A stretch of 59,265 nucleotides of DNA from Halorubrum saccharovorum DSM 1137 (GCF_000337915.1 NZ_AOJE01000062.1:1-59265); one strand, 5' to 3'. Numbered from the stretch's first letter, positions 42,949-52,296 are shown. Notes: a model not told the origin generated them from the letters alone. Numbers and translations are program-made.

Positions 42949-43980
42949 TCAGTCCGCCGCGTCCGGCGTCGGTGCCTCGCCGCCGAGCCGGTCGCGGTCG
43001 TGGGCCGCCTCCCAGTCGAGGTCGGGCCCCCGCGCGATGATTCCGGAGGGGGTCACGTCCGGGTGGGTCGTGTAGTAGTGCTCCTTGATGTGGCTCATGT
43101 TCACCGTCTCGGCGACGCCCTCGGTCTGGTAGAGGTCGCGCAGGTACGGCCAGAGGTGCTCGTACTGGTGGACGAACTTCTTGTTACACATGAAGTGGGT
43201 GTGGTACACCTGATCGAACCGGACCAGCGTCGTGAACATGCAGATGTCCGCCTCGGTGAGCGAGTCGCCGACGAGGTAGCGCTGGTCGGCGAGGTGGTCG
43301 TTCCAGCGGTCGAGCGCGCCGAACAGCTCGTCGATCGCCTCGTCGTAGGCCCCCTGCGACTTCGCGAAGCCGGCGCGGTAGACGCCGTTGTTGACGGGCT
43401 CGTAGATCTCGGTGATCACCTGGTCGACCTCGGCGACGGTCGCCTCGTCGTCGGGATCGGGGAGCAGCGACGCGTCGTTGCCGAACTCGTCGAACGCGGT
43501 CGAGAGCATCCGGAGCACCTCGCGCGACTCGTTGTTGACGATCGTCTCCTCCTCGGTGTCCCACAGCACGGGGACGGTCACCCGGCAGGTGGCGTCGGGG
43601 TCGGCCGCGACGTACAGCTCGCGGAGGTAGTCGCTGTCGTGAAGCTTGTCGGGGGTACACCCCTCCTTCTCGGGGGTGAACTGCCAGCCGCCCTCGGCGC
43701 GGTACGGGTCGACGACCGAGACGTCGATCGCGTCTTCCAGTCCGAGCAGCGACCGCGCGAGCAGCGTCCGGTGCGCCCACGGGCAGGCGTACGAGACGTA
43801 CAGGTGGTACCGGCCCGCCTCGGGCTGGAACCGCTCGTCCGGCTCGGCGTCGACGTGGTCGGGCACGTCGCTGCCGGCGATCCAGTTCCGGAAGGTCGTC
43901 TCGCCGCGCTGGAACGAGCCGTCGTCGTCGGTCGCCTCGTACGCGTCCGTCCGCCACTCGCCGTCGACGAGCTGATTCAT
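42949..43980 (-). CDS. Glutathione S-transferase-like protein (glutathionyl-hydroquinone reductase/Xi class)
   Basis: A 343-residue protein of the ECM4/YqjG type. The N-terminal thioredoxin-like domain carries the catalytic Cys in SYACPWAHRT, and TVPVLWDTEEETIVNNESRE binds the thiol peptide. The C-terminal helical domain includes LVGDSLTEADICMFTTLVRF and THFMCNKK. These enzymes reduce glutathionyl-hydroquinones. Haloarchaea mostly use gamma-glutamylcysteine in place of glutathione, so the physiological thiol is probably that one (inference). The gene has its own promoter upstream of 43980 and no partner. Confidence 0.9.
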   Translation of the reverse strand: MNQLVDGEWRTDAYEATDDDGSFQRGETTFRNWIAGSDVPDHVDAEPDERFQPEAGRYHLYVSYACPWAHRTLLARSLLGLEDAIDVSVVDPYRAEGGWQFTPEKEGCTPDKLHDSDYLRELYVAADPDATCRVTVPVLWDTEEETIVNNESREVLRMLSTAFDEFGNDASLLPDPDDEATVAEVDQVITEIYEPVNNGVYRAGFAKSQGAYDEAIDELFGALDRWNDHLADQRYLVGDSLTEADICMFTTLVRFDQVYHTHFMCNKKFVHQYEHLWPYLRDLYQTEGVAETVNMSHIKEHYYTTHPDVTPSGIIARGPDLDWEAAHDRDRLGGEAPTPDAAD

Positions 43981-44109
43981 ACCGATCCTACGGGCGCGAG
44001 CCCCATAACGTGGGCGGGGACGCGCGTGTCACCGGGGAGCCATTCCGTCTCGGGGACCCGCGGACGCGCGCCGATAAGAATTATTTGACGCCCCCGATAG
44101 ACACCAGTC

Positions 44110-45162
44110 GTGCCTGAGTTCCTTACGCCTCCCCCTGTCGAACCCGGAGACAAGGTCGCGGTTGTCGCACCGGCATCGAACGCGCCCGAATCCGCGCGGT
44201 TCATCTACGAACTCGGTCTCGAACGAATGCGCGAGGGTTTCGACCTCGATCCGGTTGAGTATCCGACCGCGACCGCCGACCCGGAGTGGCTCGCGGACAA
44301 TCCGGAGGCACGCGCCGAAGAGGTTATGAACGCCTTCCGCGACCCGGACATCTCGGCCGTGATCGCTAATATCGGCGGCCACGATCAGATCGCGATCCTC
44401 CCGTATCTCGACGGGGACGTACTCCGCGAACACCCGACGCGATTCTACGGGTACTCGGACAACACGAATCTGGCCCTGTTTCTCTGGAATCACGGGATCG
44501 TTTCGTACTACGGCGGATCGACGCTGCTCGAATACGCGATGGACGGCGAGATGTTCGACTACACCGAAGAGTACCTCCGGCGTGCGCTGTTCGAGGATTC
44601 TCTCGGTGAGTGGACCGAAGCAGCGGTGTTCACCGACGAGGCCGGTGACTGGGACGATCCAGAGTCAGTCGAAACCACGCGCGAGATCGAACAGTCTGAT
44701 GGCCGAATCTGGCGTGGTGGTGAAGAGCCCGTCTCGGGTCGAATCTGGGGCGGTTGCTATGCAGTCCTCGTCGAGCAGTTCCTCGCCGACCGCTACCTGC
44801 CCAATCCCGACGCACTGAACGGCACTGTCCTTGCGTTAGAGACGAGCGAACTGATCCCTGACCCGGCCGTCGTCGGTGCGAACCTCCGGGCGCTCGGCGA
44901 ACGCGGTCTTCTCGAACGATTCGACGGTGTGCTCGTCGGACGCGCCGCCGCACGCTCACACGCTGAAGAAAACCCACGAGAATGGCGAGTGGAGTATCGA
45001 GAGCGCCAGCGCGACGCGATCGCTGACGTGCTCGACACGTACAATCCGACCGCGCCCGTCGTCTTCGACTGCGAGTTCGGACACACGTATCCGACGTGTC
45101 CCATTCCGATCGGCGGTGAGGTCGAAATCGAACCCGCAACCGAATCCATTCGCCTTCCTTGA
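44110..45162 (+). CDS. S66 peptidase (LD-carboxypeptidase/MccF family)
   Basis: The protein has 350 residues from a GTG start, supported by a TATA-like ATTATTTG about 27 bases upstream. S66 signatures are GDKVAVVAPAS, the nucleophile Ser in YGYSDNTNL, Glu in VLALETSE, and His in EFGHTYPTCPIPIGG. The last resembles MccF, which cleaves toxic aminoacyl-nucleotide peptides. Archaea have no peptidoglycan, so LD-carboxypeptidase activity on murein is unlikely. Detoxification of a peptide-nucleotide or another amide is a better guess. Codon use is a little more A/T-rich than in the neighbours. Confidence 0.9.
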   Translation: MPEFLTPPPVEPGDKVAVVAPASNAPESARFIYELGLERMREGFDLDPVEYPTATADPEWLADNPEARAEEVMNAFRDPDISAVIANIGGHDQIAILPYLDGDVLREHPTRFYGYSDNTNLALFLWNHGIVSYYGGSTLLEYAMDGEMFDYTEEYLRRALFEDSLGEWTEAAVFTDEAGDWDDPESVETTREIEQSDGRIWRGGEEPVSGRIWGGCYAVLVEQFLADRYLPNPDALNGTVLALETSELIPDPAVVGANLRALGERGLLERFDGVLVGRAAARSHAEENPREWRVEYRERQRDAIADVLDTYNPTAPVVFDCEFGHTYPTCPIPIGGEVEIEPATESIRLP

Positions 45163-45525
45163 TCTCACGGCAGGTTGGAACCCTGTGGGTCACTGGCCTG
45201 CTAACGGTGGGATTTTCGATAGCTAATAGGCACGAGATGACATCAGACGTTAGGTGTCAGATGGAGTTTCCGTATGCAACACGCCGATTCAGTCGGGAAC
45301 TGAGGAGTTCAACAGCGCCGGTGGCACACGCGACGGAAATATTGCCGCGTCGCGACGGGTTTATCCGCCACACGCGACTACCGATGTCCAGTCATGGCCG
45401 CACAGGCGATGGATCGCGTTCCGCGATCGTGATGAGGTCTTCTCCGTGAGTATCGACACCGTGTGCCGAACTGACGCGCCGCGCCGGAGAGCGGCCGCGC
45501 CGCCGTCCGACGGGGTGGTCGCCCG
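45163..45525 (+). other. Intergenic region with promoter and overlapping mini-frames
   Basis: There is no full-length gene. A TATA-like gtttatcc lies at 45358-45365. Downstream, a 21-codon frame (ATG 45384) ends in TGA overlapping a GTG (45446), which opens a 28-codon frame ending in ATGCTGA. That stop overlaps the ATG of the next gene (45526). These may be coupled leader peptides or chance. The part before 45350 shows only a weak dyad (TGACA/TGTCA near 45238). Confidence 0.3.
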
Positions 45526-46344
45526 ATGCTGACCGGGCGCGAGGCGGTCGCCCGGACCGGCATCGACGCCGCCGCGCTGAAGCCGGCCGAGTGCGACGTC
45601 TCCCGCGCAGTCGACCTCCCGGTCGATCGGGTGGCGATCGACTACGAGGGGCGCGAGCACCTCCCGGACGCGGAGACGCTCGGCCGGCTGGCCGACGAGA
45701 CGGAGCTGTACGTCACCACGCCGGTCCGCGCCGACGGGTTCGACCCGCTCGGCGACGACTCGCTGCTCGATCGGATCCCGGACGCGGCCCGCCGGGTGCT
45801 CGTCGCGGGCCACGGCGCGTACCTCTCTGACAAGGAAGCCTCTCGCGCGGTCGCCTCCCGGCTCGGGGCCGCGCGGCGCGACGCCCCCGACGCGTGGGTC
45901 GGCACGGAGGGCGTCGAGCGCGTCGCGCTGGCCGCCGGCGGGACCCAGTTCGAACTGCTCTCCCGGTCGACCGATCGGGACGTGCGCGCGCTCCGCGCCG
46001 CCGGGTTCGATGGCGAGGTCGCCGTCTACGCCCCGACCGTCCTGACCGACGACGAGGACGCGGTCCTCGACGCCGTGGGCGCGTACGTCTCCCGGCGCCG
46101 TCCCGTCGCCCGCGCGCTCCCGGACGGGAACGGAAGCGGGGGCGGCGACGGGAGCGACGCCGCCCCGCCCACGGACGCCTCGGCGACGGGACGCGCCCGC
46201 GAGGTGCTCTCGGCGGCCGCGCGAGACTTCGCGCTCGTCGGCTCGCCCGAGACGGTTCGCGAGCGCGTCGACGACCTCCGCGAGGTCGGCGTCGACCACG
46301 TGGTCGGCTACCCCGCACGCGGGATCGACGAGTTCCTGTCGTAG
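45526..46344 (+). CDS. Luciferase-like-fold haloarchaeal protein (DUF7388-like)
   Basis: A 272-residue protein. The last 35 residues (FALVGSPETVRERVDDLREV, GVDHVVGYP) are the typical end of bacterial-luciferase/F420-dependent monooxygenase-like proteins, in which a gap-filling helix closes the TIM barrel. The rest (ELYVTTPVRADGFDPLGDDS) is less clear and shorter than in real monooxygenases. It is a known haloarchaeal family whose number I recall as DUF7388. It is 44 bases upstream of an FAD oxidoreductase gene, possibly functionally linked. Confidence 0.7.
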   Translation: MLTGREAVARTGIDAAALKPAECDVSRAVDLPVDRVAIDYEGREHLPDAETLGRLADETELYVTTPVRADGFDPLGDDSLLDRIPDAARRVLVAGHGAYLSDKEASRAVASRLGAARRDAPDAWVGTEGVERVALAAGGTQFELLSRSTDRDVRALRAAGFDGEVAVYAPTVLTDDEDAVLDAVGAYVSRRRPVARALPDGNGSGGGDGSDAAPPTDASATGRAREVLSAAARDFALVGSPETVRERVDDLREVGVDHVVGYPARGIDEFLS

Positions 46345-46388
46345 CCGGCGGCCACCGTTTTTAACACGACGCACCGCGACGCGTCGGC

Positions 46389-47660
46389 ATGACCCGAGAC
46401 GCGTCGCCGGAGAGCGCTCGGCACTCCGAGGGTGAGGCCCCGGCGGTCGCGGTCGTCGGCGGCGGCGCCGTCGGCGTCACCGCGGCCGTCGACCTCGCGG
46501 CCCGCGGCGCCGACGTGACGCTATACGACCGGGGAGGGCTCGGCGCTGAGAGTTCCGGACGCGCGGCGGGCGTGCTGTACGACGCCTACGCCGAGGACGT
46601 CGACGCCGCGCTGGCCGCCCGCGCGATGGAGCGGTTCAGGTCGTTCGACCGGACGCTCCCCGGATTCTCGTTCACGCCGTGCCCCTACGTCATCGCCGCC
46701 CGCGAGGGCGACCCGGACGCCGAGGCCGTCCCGGCCATGGTGGATCGCATGCGCGCACACGATCGAGACGTCTCGCTCGTCGACCCCGCGACCCTCGGCG
46801 AGCGGTTCCTCCTCGCGAGCGACGACCTCGCGGTCGCCGCGGTGGCCGAGGGCGCCGGCTGGTGTGATCCCGCGAGCTACGTCGCCGCGATGGGCCGTCG
46901 CGCGCGCCGCGAGGGGGTCGCCGTCGAGACCGAGACCCCCGTCTCGCTCGCGGGCGTCGATCCCGAACTACGGGTCGGCGACGTTGGCGAAGGCGGGGAC
47001 CGATCCGGGGACGGCCGAGCGTTCGACGCCGTCGTCGTCGCCGCCGGCGCGCACACCGCCGCCCTCCTCGGCGACGCGGGGATCGAGGTCCCCGTGGTCC
47101 CGTACCGCGTGCAGGCGCTGACGGCGGGGATCGGTGGCAACGGCCCGGCGAGCTACGACGGGCCGATGGTGTACGACGCGACCGCCGGCGCGTACGTCCG
47201 ACCGCACCCGACCGGCCTGCTCGCCGGCGACGGCACGGAGCCGGTTCCGGCCGACCCGGACGGCTACGACCCGACCGGCGACGCCTGGTTCGTCGAGTCG
47301 GTCTCGGCGACGCTCCGCGAGCGCCTCGACGCGGTCGGGCCGGAGTCCCTGGCGGTCGAGCGCGCGTGGGCCGGCCTCTGTACGGCCACGCCCGACGGCG
47401 ATCCGCTCGTCGGGCCGGTCGGCGACCACGCCGGCCGGCTGTTCGTCGCCGCCGGCTGGCAGGGCCACGGGTTCATGCGCGCGCCGGCGATCGGCGAGCT
47501 CGTCGCCGAGGGGGTGCTCGCCTCGCTCGACGGGATCGAAGCGAAAGACCCGGGATCGCCGTGGATCGACGCGTTCGATCCCGACCGCTTCGGCGGGGAC
47601 GAGGAGTTCGAGATCGCGGAGGGGATGTCGGTGGAGAGTCGGGCGGGGGATGGGGAGTAG
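46389..47660 (+). CDS. FAD-dependent oxidoreductase (DAO family)
   Basis: A 423-residue DAO-type flavoprotein. The dinucleotide-binding motif is AVVGGGAVGVTAAVDLAARG, followed by VTLYDRG, then SSGRAAGVLYD (the FAD pyrophosphate loop). The C-terminal VAAGWQGHGFMRAPAIGELV closes the FAD site. It probably oxidises an amino acid or related amine. TTTTTAACA about 27 bases upstream supports the start. It is not obviously part of a pathway cluster. Confidence 0.9.
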   Translation: MTRDASPESARHSEGEAPAVAVVGGGAVGVTAAVDLAARGADVTLYDRGGLGAESSGRAAGVLYDAYAEDVDAALAARAMERFRSFDRTLPGFSFTPCPYVIAAREGDPDAEAVPAMVDRMRAHDRDVSLVDPATLGERFLLASDDLAVAAVAEGAGWCDPASYVAAMGRRARREGVAVETETPVSLAGVDPELRVGDVGEGGDRSGDGRAFDAVVVAAGAHTAALLGDAGIEVPVVPYRVQALTAGIGGNGPASYDGPMVYDATAGAYVRPHPTGLLAGDGTEPVPADPDGYDPTGDAWFVESVSATLRERLDAVGPESLAVERAWAGLCTATPDGDPLVGPVGDHAGRLFVAAGWQGHGFMRAPAIGELVAEGVLASLDGIEAKDPGSPWIDAFDPDRFGGDEEFEIAEGMSVESRAGDGE

Positions 47661-47686
47661 TCGGGGAGTGAGAGGAGAGGCCGAGG

Positions 47687-48145
47687 TCAGGCGGCGTCGG
47701 CCGGGTCGCGTTCCGCGTCGGAGTCCGTCTCGTCCTCTTCTTCTACGACGGCCACGTCGCGGCCGTCGTCCGTCTTCGGGATCTCGACCTGGAGGGTGCC
47801 GTTCCGCGTGAGCGTCGCGTTCGCGCCTTGGGGAGTCACGTTCGCGTCGCGGGGGAGTTCGGCGCTTCCGGAAAGCGAGACGCCGCGGCCGGGGAACAGC
47901 ATCTCGTAGCCGTCGTAGAAGTCCCGGAAGCGGTCGAGTTCGACCTCGACGGTGTGGTCGAGAAACGTCACGCTGAGGTCCTCGCCGCGAACGCCGGGGG
48001 CGTCGAAGACGACGAGGTACGCGTCGTCGCTTTCGAGGAGGTCGCACGAGAGCGGCCGTCGCTCCTGCATCTTGCTCCACCCGCGGCCGACGCGTTCGAG
48101 CGCGCGGCGGACGATCGACCTCCCCGTCTCGACGAGTCCGCTCAC
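47687..48145 (-). CDS. Small heat shock protein (Hsp20/alpha-crystallin)
   Basis: The protein has 152 residues from a GTG start, three bases after the stop of the zinc-ribbon gene upstream. The alpha-crystallin domain covers about 30-125: CDLLESDDAYLVVFDAPGVR, LDRFRDFYDGYEMLFPGRGV and ATLTRNGTLQVEIPK (the GxLxxxIP closure). It is an ATP-independent chaperone that holds unfolding proteins. The tail is strongly acidic. Co-transcription with a small zinc-binding protein may suggest shared stress control. Confidence 0.9.
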   Translation of the reverse strand: MSGLVETGRSIVRRALERVGRGWSKMQERRPLSCDLLESDDAYLVVFDAPGVRGEDLSVTFLDHTVEVELDRFRDFYDGYEMLFPGRGVSLSGSAELPRDANVTPQGANATLTRNGTLQVEIPKTDDGRDVAVVEEEDETDSDAERDPADAA

Positions 48146-48148
48146 GGG

Positions 48149-48304
48149 TTACACCTCGATCTCGGTGAGGTTGCTCCCGCCGCAGTACGGGCACGACAGG
48201 TCCTCGACCGCGTGGTCGTCGGGCACGTCGTAGGTGTAGTGGTTCTCGAACATGTCGAGATCGCAGTCGTCGCTCTCGCATTTGACCTCCATCGTCGATG
48301 GCAT
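48149..48304 (-). CDS. Small zinc-ribbon protein (51 aa, DUF7559-like)
   Basis: A 51-residue protein starting MPSTMEVKCESDDCDLDMF and ending LSCPYCGGSNLTEIEV. Four cysteines (KCESDDC and CPYC) make a zinc ribbon. TATA-like GTTTAAGC (48332-48339 on the reverse strand) lies about 30 bases upstream. It is a widespread haloarchaeal mini-protein (I recall DUF7559) of unknown function, here leading a two-gene operon with Hsp20. Confidence 0.8.
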   Translation of the reverse strand: MPSTMEVKCESDDCDLDMFENHYTYDVPDDHAVEDLSCPYCGGSNLTEIEV

Positions 48305-48366
48305 ATACCGACAAGTTGTGTCGGCGAGGGCTTAAACGGCGTGGCGGCGGCGGTCGCGTCCTCGTC

Positions 48367-49851
48367 TCAGGCGACCGTATCGGTGCGGACCTCGATCCGC
48401 GCGCCCTCGGCCCCCTCGACCGCCTCGACCTCCCACTCGTGCGCCTCGGCGATCCGCGAGACGATGCCGAGCCCGAACCCGGTGCCGTCCGCGGCCGTGG
48501 TGAAGCCCGCGTCGAACACTCGACCGCGCGCGTCCTCCCGGATCCCCGGACCGTCGTCGGCGACGAAGAACCCCCGCCCGTCGTCGAGCACGCCGACGCG
48601 GACGGCGACGCTCTCGCCGCCGTGCTCGACGGCGTCGCCGGACTCTGTCCGGCTGCCAGTGGAGCCGTGCTCCACGCTGTTGCGGACGAGGTTCTCCAGC
48701 AGTTGGACGAGCCGCTCCCGGTCCGCCTCGACGGTCAGGTCCACGTCGGCGTCGAGGGTCGCCTCGCCCGTGGCGATCCCCGACCAGCAGCGCTCGGCCG
48801 CGGCCGCCAGATCGACCGGCTCGGTGTCGGTCACGCGCTCCCCGTTCCGCGCCAGGGTGAGGAGCTGCTCGATCCGCTCTTCCATCCGGTCGTGCGCGCG
48901 GGCGGCGACGTCGAGGTCGTCGTCGTCGCCGTGCCGCTCTCGCGCCAGTCCGACCCGCCCCTTCGCCACCGACAGCGGGTTCCGGAGGTCGTGGGAGACG
49001 ACGCTCGTGAACGCCTCGAGCTCACGGTTCCGCCGTTCGAGCTCGGCCTCGTACTCCTTCCGCTCCGTCACGTCCGTGATGAACCCCTCCAACACCGCGG
49101 TCCCGTCGACGGTCGACTCGACGAGACAGCCGCGCTCCCACATCCAGCGGACCGCGCCGTCCCGCGTGCGGATCCGGTACGTGACCTCGAACTCCTCGCC
49201 CGTGTCGATCGCCTCCTGCACGACCGCCCACGCCCGCTCCTTGTCGTCAGGGTGGATGACCTCCTCGCCCCAGACGACCGCGTCGCTGGCGAGTTCCTCC
49301 GTCGTGTAGCCGGTGATCGGCTCGCTCTCGCCGCGGACGAGCTCCATCGGCCACCCCGGGGCGTTCCGACAGCGGTAGACGAACCCGGGGAGGTTGCCGA
49401 TGAGCGTCTCCAACCGCCGCCTGTCGCGTTCGCCGTCGCTCCCGTCGTCGCGGCGTCCGCGCCTCGCCGCCGCGCGGACGCGGTCGCGCAGCGTCTCTCC
49501 GTCGTCGATCACTTCCCCCGAGGCGTCCAGTCGCACGTAGTCGCTGACCCCCGCGGCGATCGCCGCGCTCGCGACCGCCTCGGAGCCGGCCGCGGTCGCG
49601 AGCACGAGCGGCACGTCCGGGTCGCGGTCGCGGACCTCCCGGAGCAGTTCGACCCCGTTCCGGTCCGGGAGGTCGTAGCCGGCGACGACGCAGTCGAACG
49701 ACTCCCGCCGCAGCCGCTCCGCCGCGGCGTCCGCGTCCGGTTCGAGGACGACCTCGAACTCGCCGTCCGCCCAGTCGGAACCGGGGTCCCGTCGGTCGCC
49801 AGTCTCCGGAACGCTGAGGACGCGGATCCGCTCGCCGACGGCCTCGGCCAT
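48367..49851 (-). CDS. Hybrid sensor: receiver-like domain, PAS, histidine kinase
   Basis: A 494-residue soluble protein. It begins with a receiver-like domain (about 1-120; the Asp region reads FDCVVAGYDLPDRNGVELL, where the usual phospho-Asp position appears to be replaced by Gly-Tyr-Asp). A PAS domain follows (about 140-265; ITGYTTEELASDAVVWGEEV, VIHPDD), then HisKA with SVVSHDLRNPLS, and an ATPase domain (NLVRNSVEH, DDGPGIRE, GTGFGLGIV). There are no membrane segments. TATA-like AATTATCC lies about 27 bases upstream of the ATG. The output partner is not in the window. Confidence 0.9.
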   Translation of the reverse strand: MAEAVGERIRVLSVPETGDRRDPGSDWADGEFEVVLEPDADAAAERLRRESFDCVVAGYDLPDRNGVELLREVRDRDPDVPLVLATAAGSEAVASAAIAAGVSDYVRLDASGEVIDDGETLRDRVRAAARRGRRDDGSDGERDRRRLETLIGNLPGFVYRCRNAPGWPMELVRGESEPITGYTTEELASDAVVWGEEVIHPDDKERAWAVVQEAIDTGEEFEVTYRIRTRDGAVRWMWERGCLVESTVDGTAVLEGFITDVTERKEYEAELERRNRELEAFTSVVSHDLRNPLSVAKGRVGLARERHGDDDDLDVAARAHDRMEERIEQLLTLARNGERVTDTEPVDLAAAAERCWSGIATGEATLDADVDLTVEADRERLVQLLENLVRNSVEHGSTGSRTESGDAVEHGGESVAVRVGVLDDGRGFFVADDGPGIREDARGRVFDAGFTTAADGTGFGLGIVSRIAEAHEWEVEAVEGAEGARIEVRTDTVA

Positions 49852-49895
49852 ATTCGCCTGTCGCCGCTGGGTGGGATAATTGTTGGGGCCCGCGG

Positions 49896-50279
49896 TCAGA
49901 CGCTCCGGGCGCGGTACCGGTCGGGGACGACGGTTCGCTCGGCCAGCAGGGCGAGGCCCCCGCCGCAGGTGATCCCGATCACGGCCGCGTCGGCGGTCGG
50001 CAGGATCGGGATATCGAGCACGAGCGCGACCCCGTACCACAGGGGGAGCGAGGCCATCCCGGCGACGAGGGCGAGCCGACTCAGGATACCGCGCCGGTCG
50101 TCGTCGATCCGCGTCCGAGCGAGCCACGCCGCCGGGCCGACGGCGACCGCGGCGACGACCGCGACGGCGGCCACGGTCGCCCACGGCACCGAGCCGGACG
50201 CGAGGAGCCGCCCCGCGCTCAGCGACGCGAAGAGGGCGACGAACCCGTACGTGAGGAGGGTCGCGCGGCGTGGGGACAT
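49896..50279 (-). CDS. Four-helix membrane protein
   Basis: A 127-residue protein with four hydrophobic helices (TLLTYGFVALFASLSAG, VPWATVAAVAVVAAVAVGPA, ALVAGMASLPLWYGVALVL, AAVIGITCGGGLALLA) and a basic C-terminus. ATTTATCA lies 27 bases upstream, so the start is well supported. It lies upstream of, and on the same strand as, the hybrid kinase gene. The function is unknown. Confidence 0.75.
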   Translation of the reverse strand: MSPRRATLLTYGFVALFASLSAGRLLASGSVPWATVAAVAVVAAVAVGPAAWLARTRIDDDRRGILSRLALVAGMASLPLWYGVALVLDIPILPTADAAVIGITCGGGLALLAERTVVPDRYRARSV

Positions 50280-50414
50280 GGGCGGTCGTACGCGGGCGGA
50301 TCTGATAAATCGGCCGGCGCGATCCCCTCGATCGCGTCCGACCTGACCTCCTGCACGCGTCCGGCGCGACCTTCCGCACGCTTTTCCCGTCTCGGCCGAC
50401 TACGGTGGGTCAAC

Positions 50415-52292
50415 ATGACCGATTCGCCCGCGTCGGACCGGGGATCGCTCCCGGCCGACCCGAACGACCTCTCCGTCACCATCGTCGACGGCTACGTCGA
50501 CGAGCCGGCACACTTCGGCGTGCCGCCCTACATCTCGACGTACCCGCGGTACACCGCCGGCGCGCTCGTCGACGCGGGCGTCCCCGAGTCGCGGATCACC
50601 TACCACACCATCGACGAGCTCCGCGACGACCGGAGCAAGCACGCCGACGTGGCCGACGCCGACCTCATGGTGTACGTCGGCGGGATGACGGTCCCCGGGA
50701 AGTACGTCGGCGGGACCCCCGCCGAGCCGGACGAGGTGCGCGAGCTGGGGTGGACCGCGGACGGCGTCACCCTGCTCGGCGGCCCCGTGCGGTTCGGGGT
50801 CGGCGACGAGAACGCGGGCGCGACCGAGACCGAGCGCGACGACCTCGACTACGACTTCGTCGCCATGGGCGACGTGGAGGCGGCCGCCTACGACCTCGTC
50901 CGCGAGGGGTTAGAGGGGTTCGGCAACCGGATGCGCGACAACGCGGAGATCGACCGATGGGCCGAGAAGGGCGCGTTCGTCGTCGAGCAACACCCCAACC
51001 ACCCCGACTACCTCATCTGCGAGATGGAGACCTCCCGCGGGTGCGCCTACCGCTGCTCGTTCTGCACGGAGCCGCTGTACGGCGATCCGGCGTTCCGCGA
51101 GGCGCAGTCGGTCGTCGACGAGGTGGACGCCCTCTCCGGCCGGGGGGTCAAACACTTCCGGCTCGGCCGGCAGGCCGACATCCTCGCGTTCGGCGGCGAC
51201 GGCGAGGCGCCGAACCCCGACGCGCTCCGAGAGCTGTACGGGGGGATCCGCGAGGTCGCTCCCGACCTGCGGACGCTCCACCTCGACAACATGAACCCGG
51301 TGACGATCACCGACTACCCCGAGGCGTCCCGCGAGGCGATCCGCGTGATCGCCGAGCACAACACGCCCGGCGACACCGCGGCGTTCGGGCTGGAGTCCGC
51401 GGACCCGCTCGTCCAGGAGGAGAACAACCTGCTCGTCACCGCCGAGGAGTGTCTGGAGGCGGTCCGCGTCGTCAACGAGGAGGGCGGGTGGCGACCGGGC
51501 GACACGCCGGAGGCGACGCCCGGCAGCGACGATCGGGTGACCGGGCCCTCGACCGGCCCGGACGCCTCCCCGCGGCTGCCGAAGCTCCTCCCCGGGATCA
51601 ATCTCGTCCACGGGCTCGCCGGCGAGCGCCCGGAGACGTACGAGCACAACAAGGAGTTCCTCCAGACCGTCTACGACGAGGGACTCATGCTCCGCCGGAT
51701 CAACATCCGGCAGGTGATGGCGTTCGCGGGCACGGAGATGGCCGAGACGGGCGCCGACATCGCACAGGAGCACAAAGACCAGTTCCAGGCGTACAAGAAG
51801 GAGGTGCGCGAGACCGTCGACAACCCCATGCTCGACCGCGTTGTCCCGCCGGGAACGGTCCTCCCGGACGTTCACCTGGAGTACCACCAGGACGGCAAGA
51901 CGTTCGGGCGCCAGCTCGGCACGTACGCGCTCCTCGTCGCGGTGCCGGGCGAACGCGAGCTCGGCACCGCGATCGACGTGGCGATCACGGACCACGGCTA
52001 CCGCTCCGTGACGGGCGTCCCGTACCCCCTCGACGTCAACGCCGCGTCGATGGACGAACTGACCGCGATCCCCGGAATCAACCGGAGCAAGGCGGGCGAT
52101 ATCGTCGTCGGACGCCCGTACGGCTCGGTCGGCGAGGTCGACTCCGGCGTCGCCGACCTCTCGCGGTTCGCCGTCGCCGGCGACGCCGACGTGCCGATCC
52201 CGGGACGCGAGCGGGCGGGATCGGGTCCCGGCCCCGCCGCGCGCTCTCTGCTTGACCGGCGCGACGGCCCCTCCGTCGGCCGCGGGGACTGA
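50415..52292 (+). CDS. Radical SAM protein with C-terminal helix-hairpin-helix (COG1031-like)
   Basis: A 625-residue protein. The N-terminal part (about 20-190) is Rossmann-like (LMVYVGGMTVPGKYVGGTPA, YDFVAMGDVEAAAYDLV), like the B12-binding or MiaB N-domain. The radical SAM core carries the cluster ligands in ETSRGCAYRCSFCTEP. Near the end is a TRAM-like barrel, and then a helix-hairpin-helix DVNAASMDELTAIPGINRSK. Archaeal members of this family are uncharacterised; RNA/tRNA modification is a fair guess from the TRAM-like and HhH parts. Its stop is 4 bases before an MBL-fold gene. Confidence 0.85.
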   Translation: MTDSPASDRGSLPADPNDLSVTIVDGYVDEPAHFGVPPYISTYPRYTAGALVDAGVPESRITYHTIDELRDDRSKHADVADADLMVYVGGMTVPGKYVGGTPAEPDEVRELGWTADGVTLLGGPVRFGVGDENAGATETERDDLDYDFVAMGDVEAAAYDLVREGLEGFGNRMRDNAEIDRWAEKGAFVVEQHPNHPDYLICEMETSRGCAYRCSFCTEPLYGDPAFREAQSVVDEVDALSGRGVKHFRLGRQADILAFGGDGEAPNPDALRELYGGIREVAPDLRTLHLDNMNPVTITDYPEASREAIRVIAEHNTPGDTAAFGLESADPLVQEENNLLVTAEECLEAVRVVNEEGGWRPGDTPEATPGSDDRVTGPSTGPDASPRLPKLLPGINLVHGLAGERPETYEHNKEFLQTVYDEGLMLRRINIRQVMAFAGTEMAETGADIAQEHKDQFQAYKKEVRETVDNPMLDRVVPPGTVLPDVHLEYHQDGKTFGRQLGTYALLVAVPGERELGTAIDVAITDHGYRSVTGVPYPLDVNAASMDELTAIPGINRSKAGDIVVGRPYGSVGEVDSGVADLSRFAVAGDADVPIPGRERAGSGPGPAARSLLDRRDGPSVGRGD

Positions 52293-52296
52293 GCCG

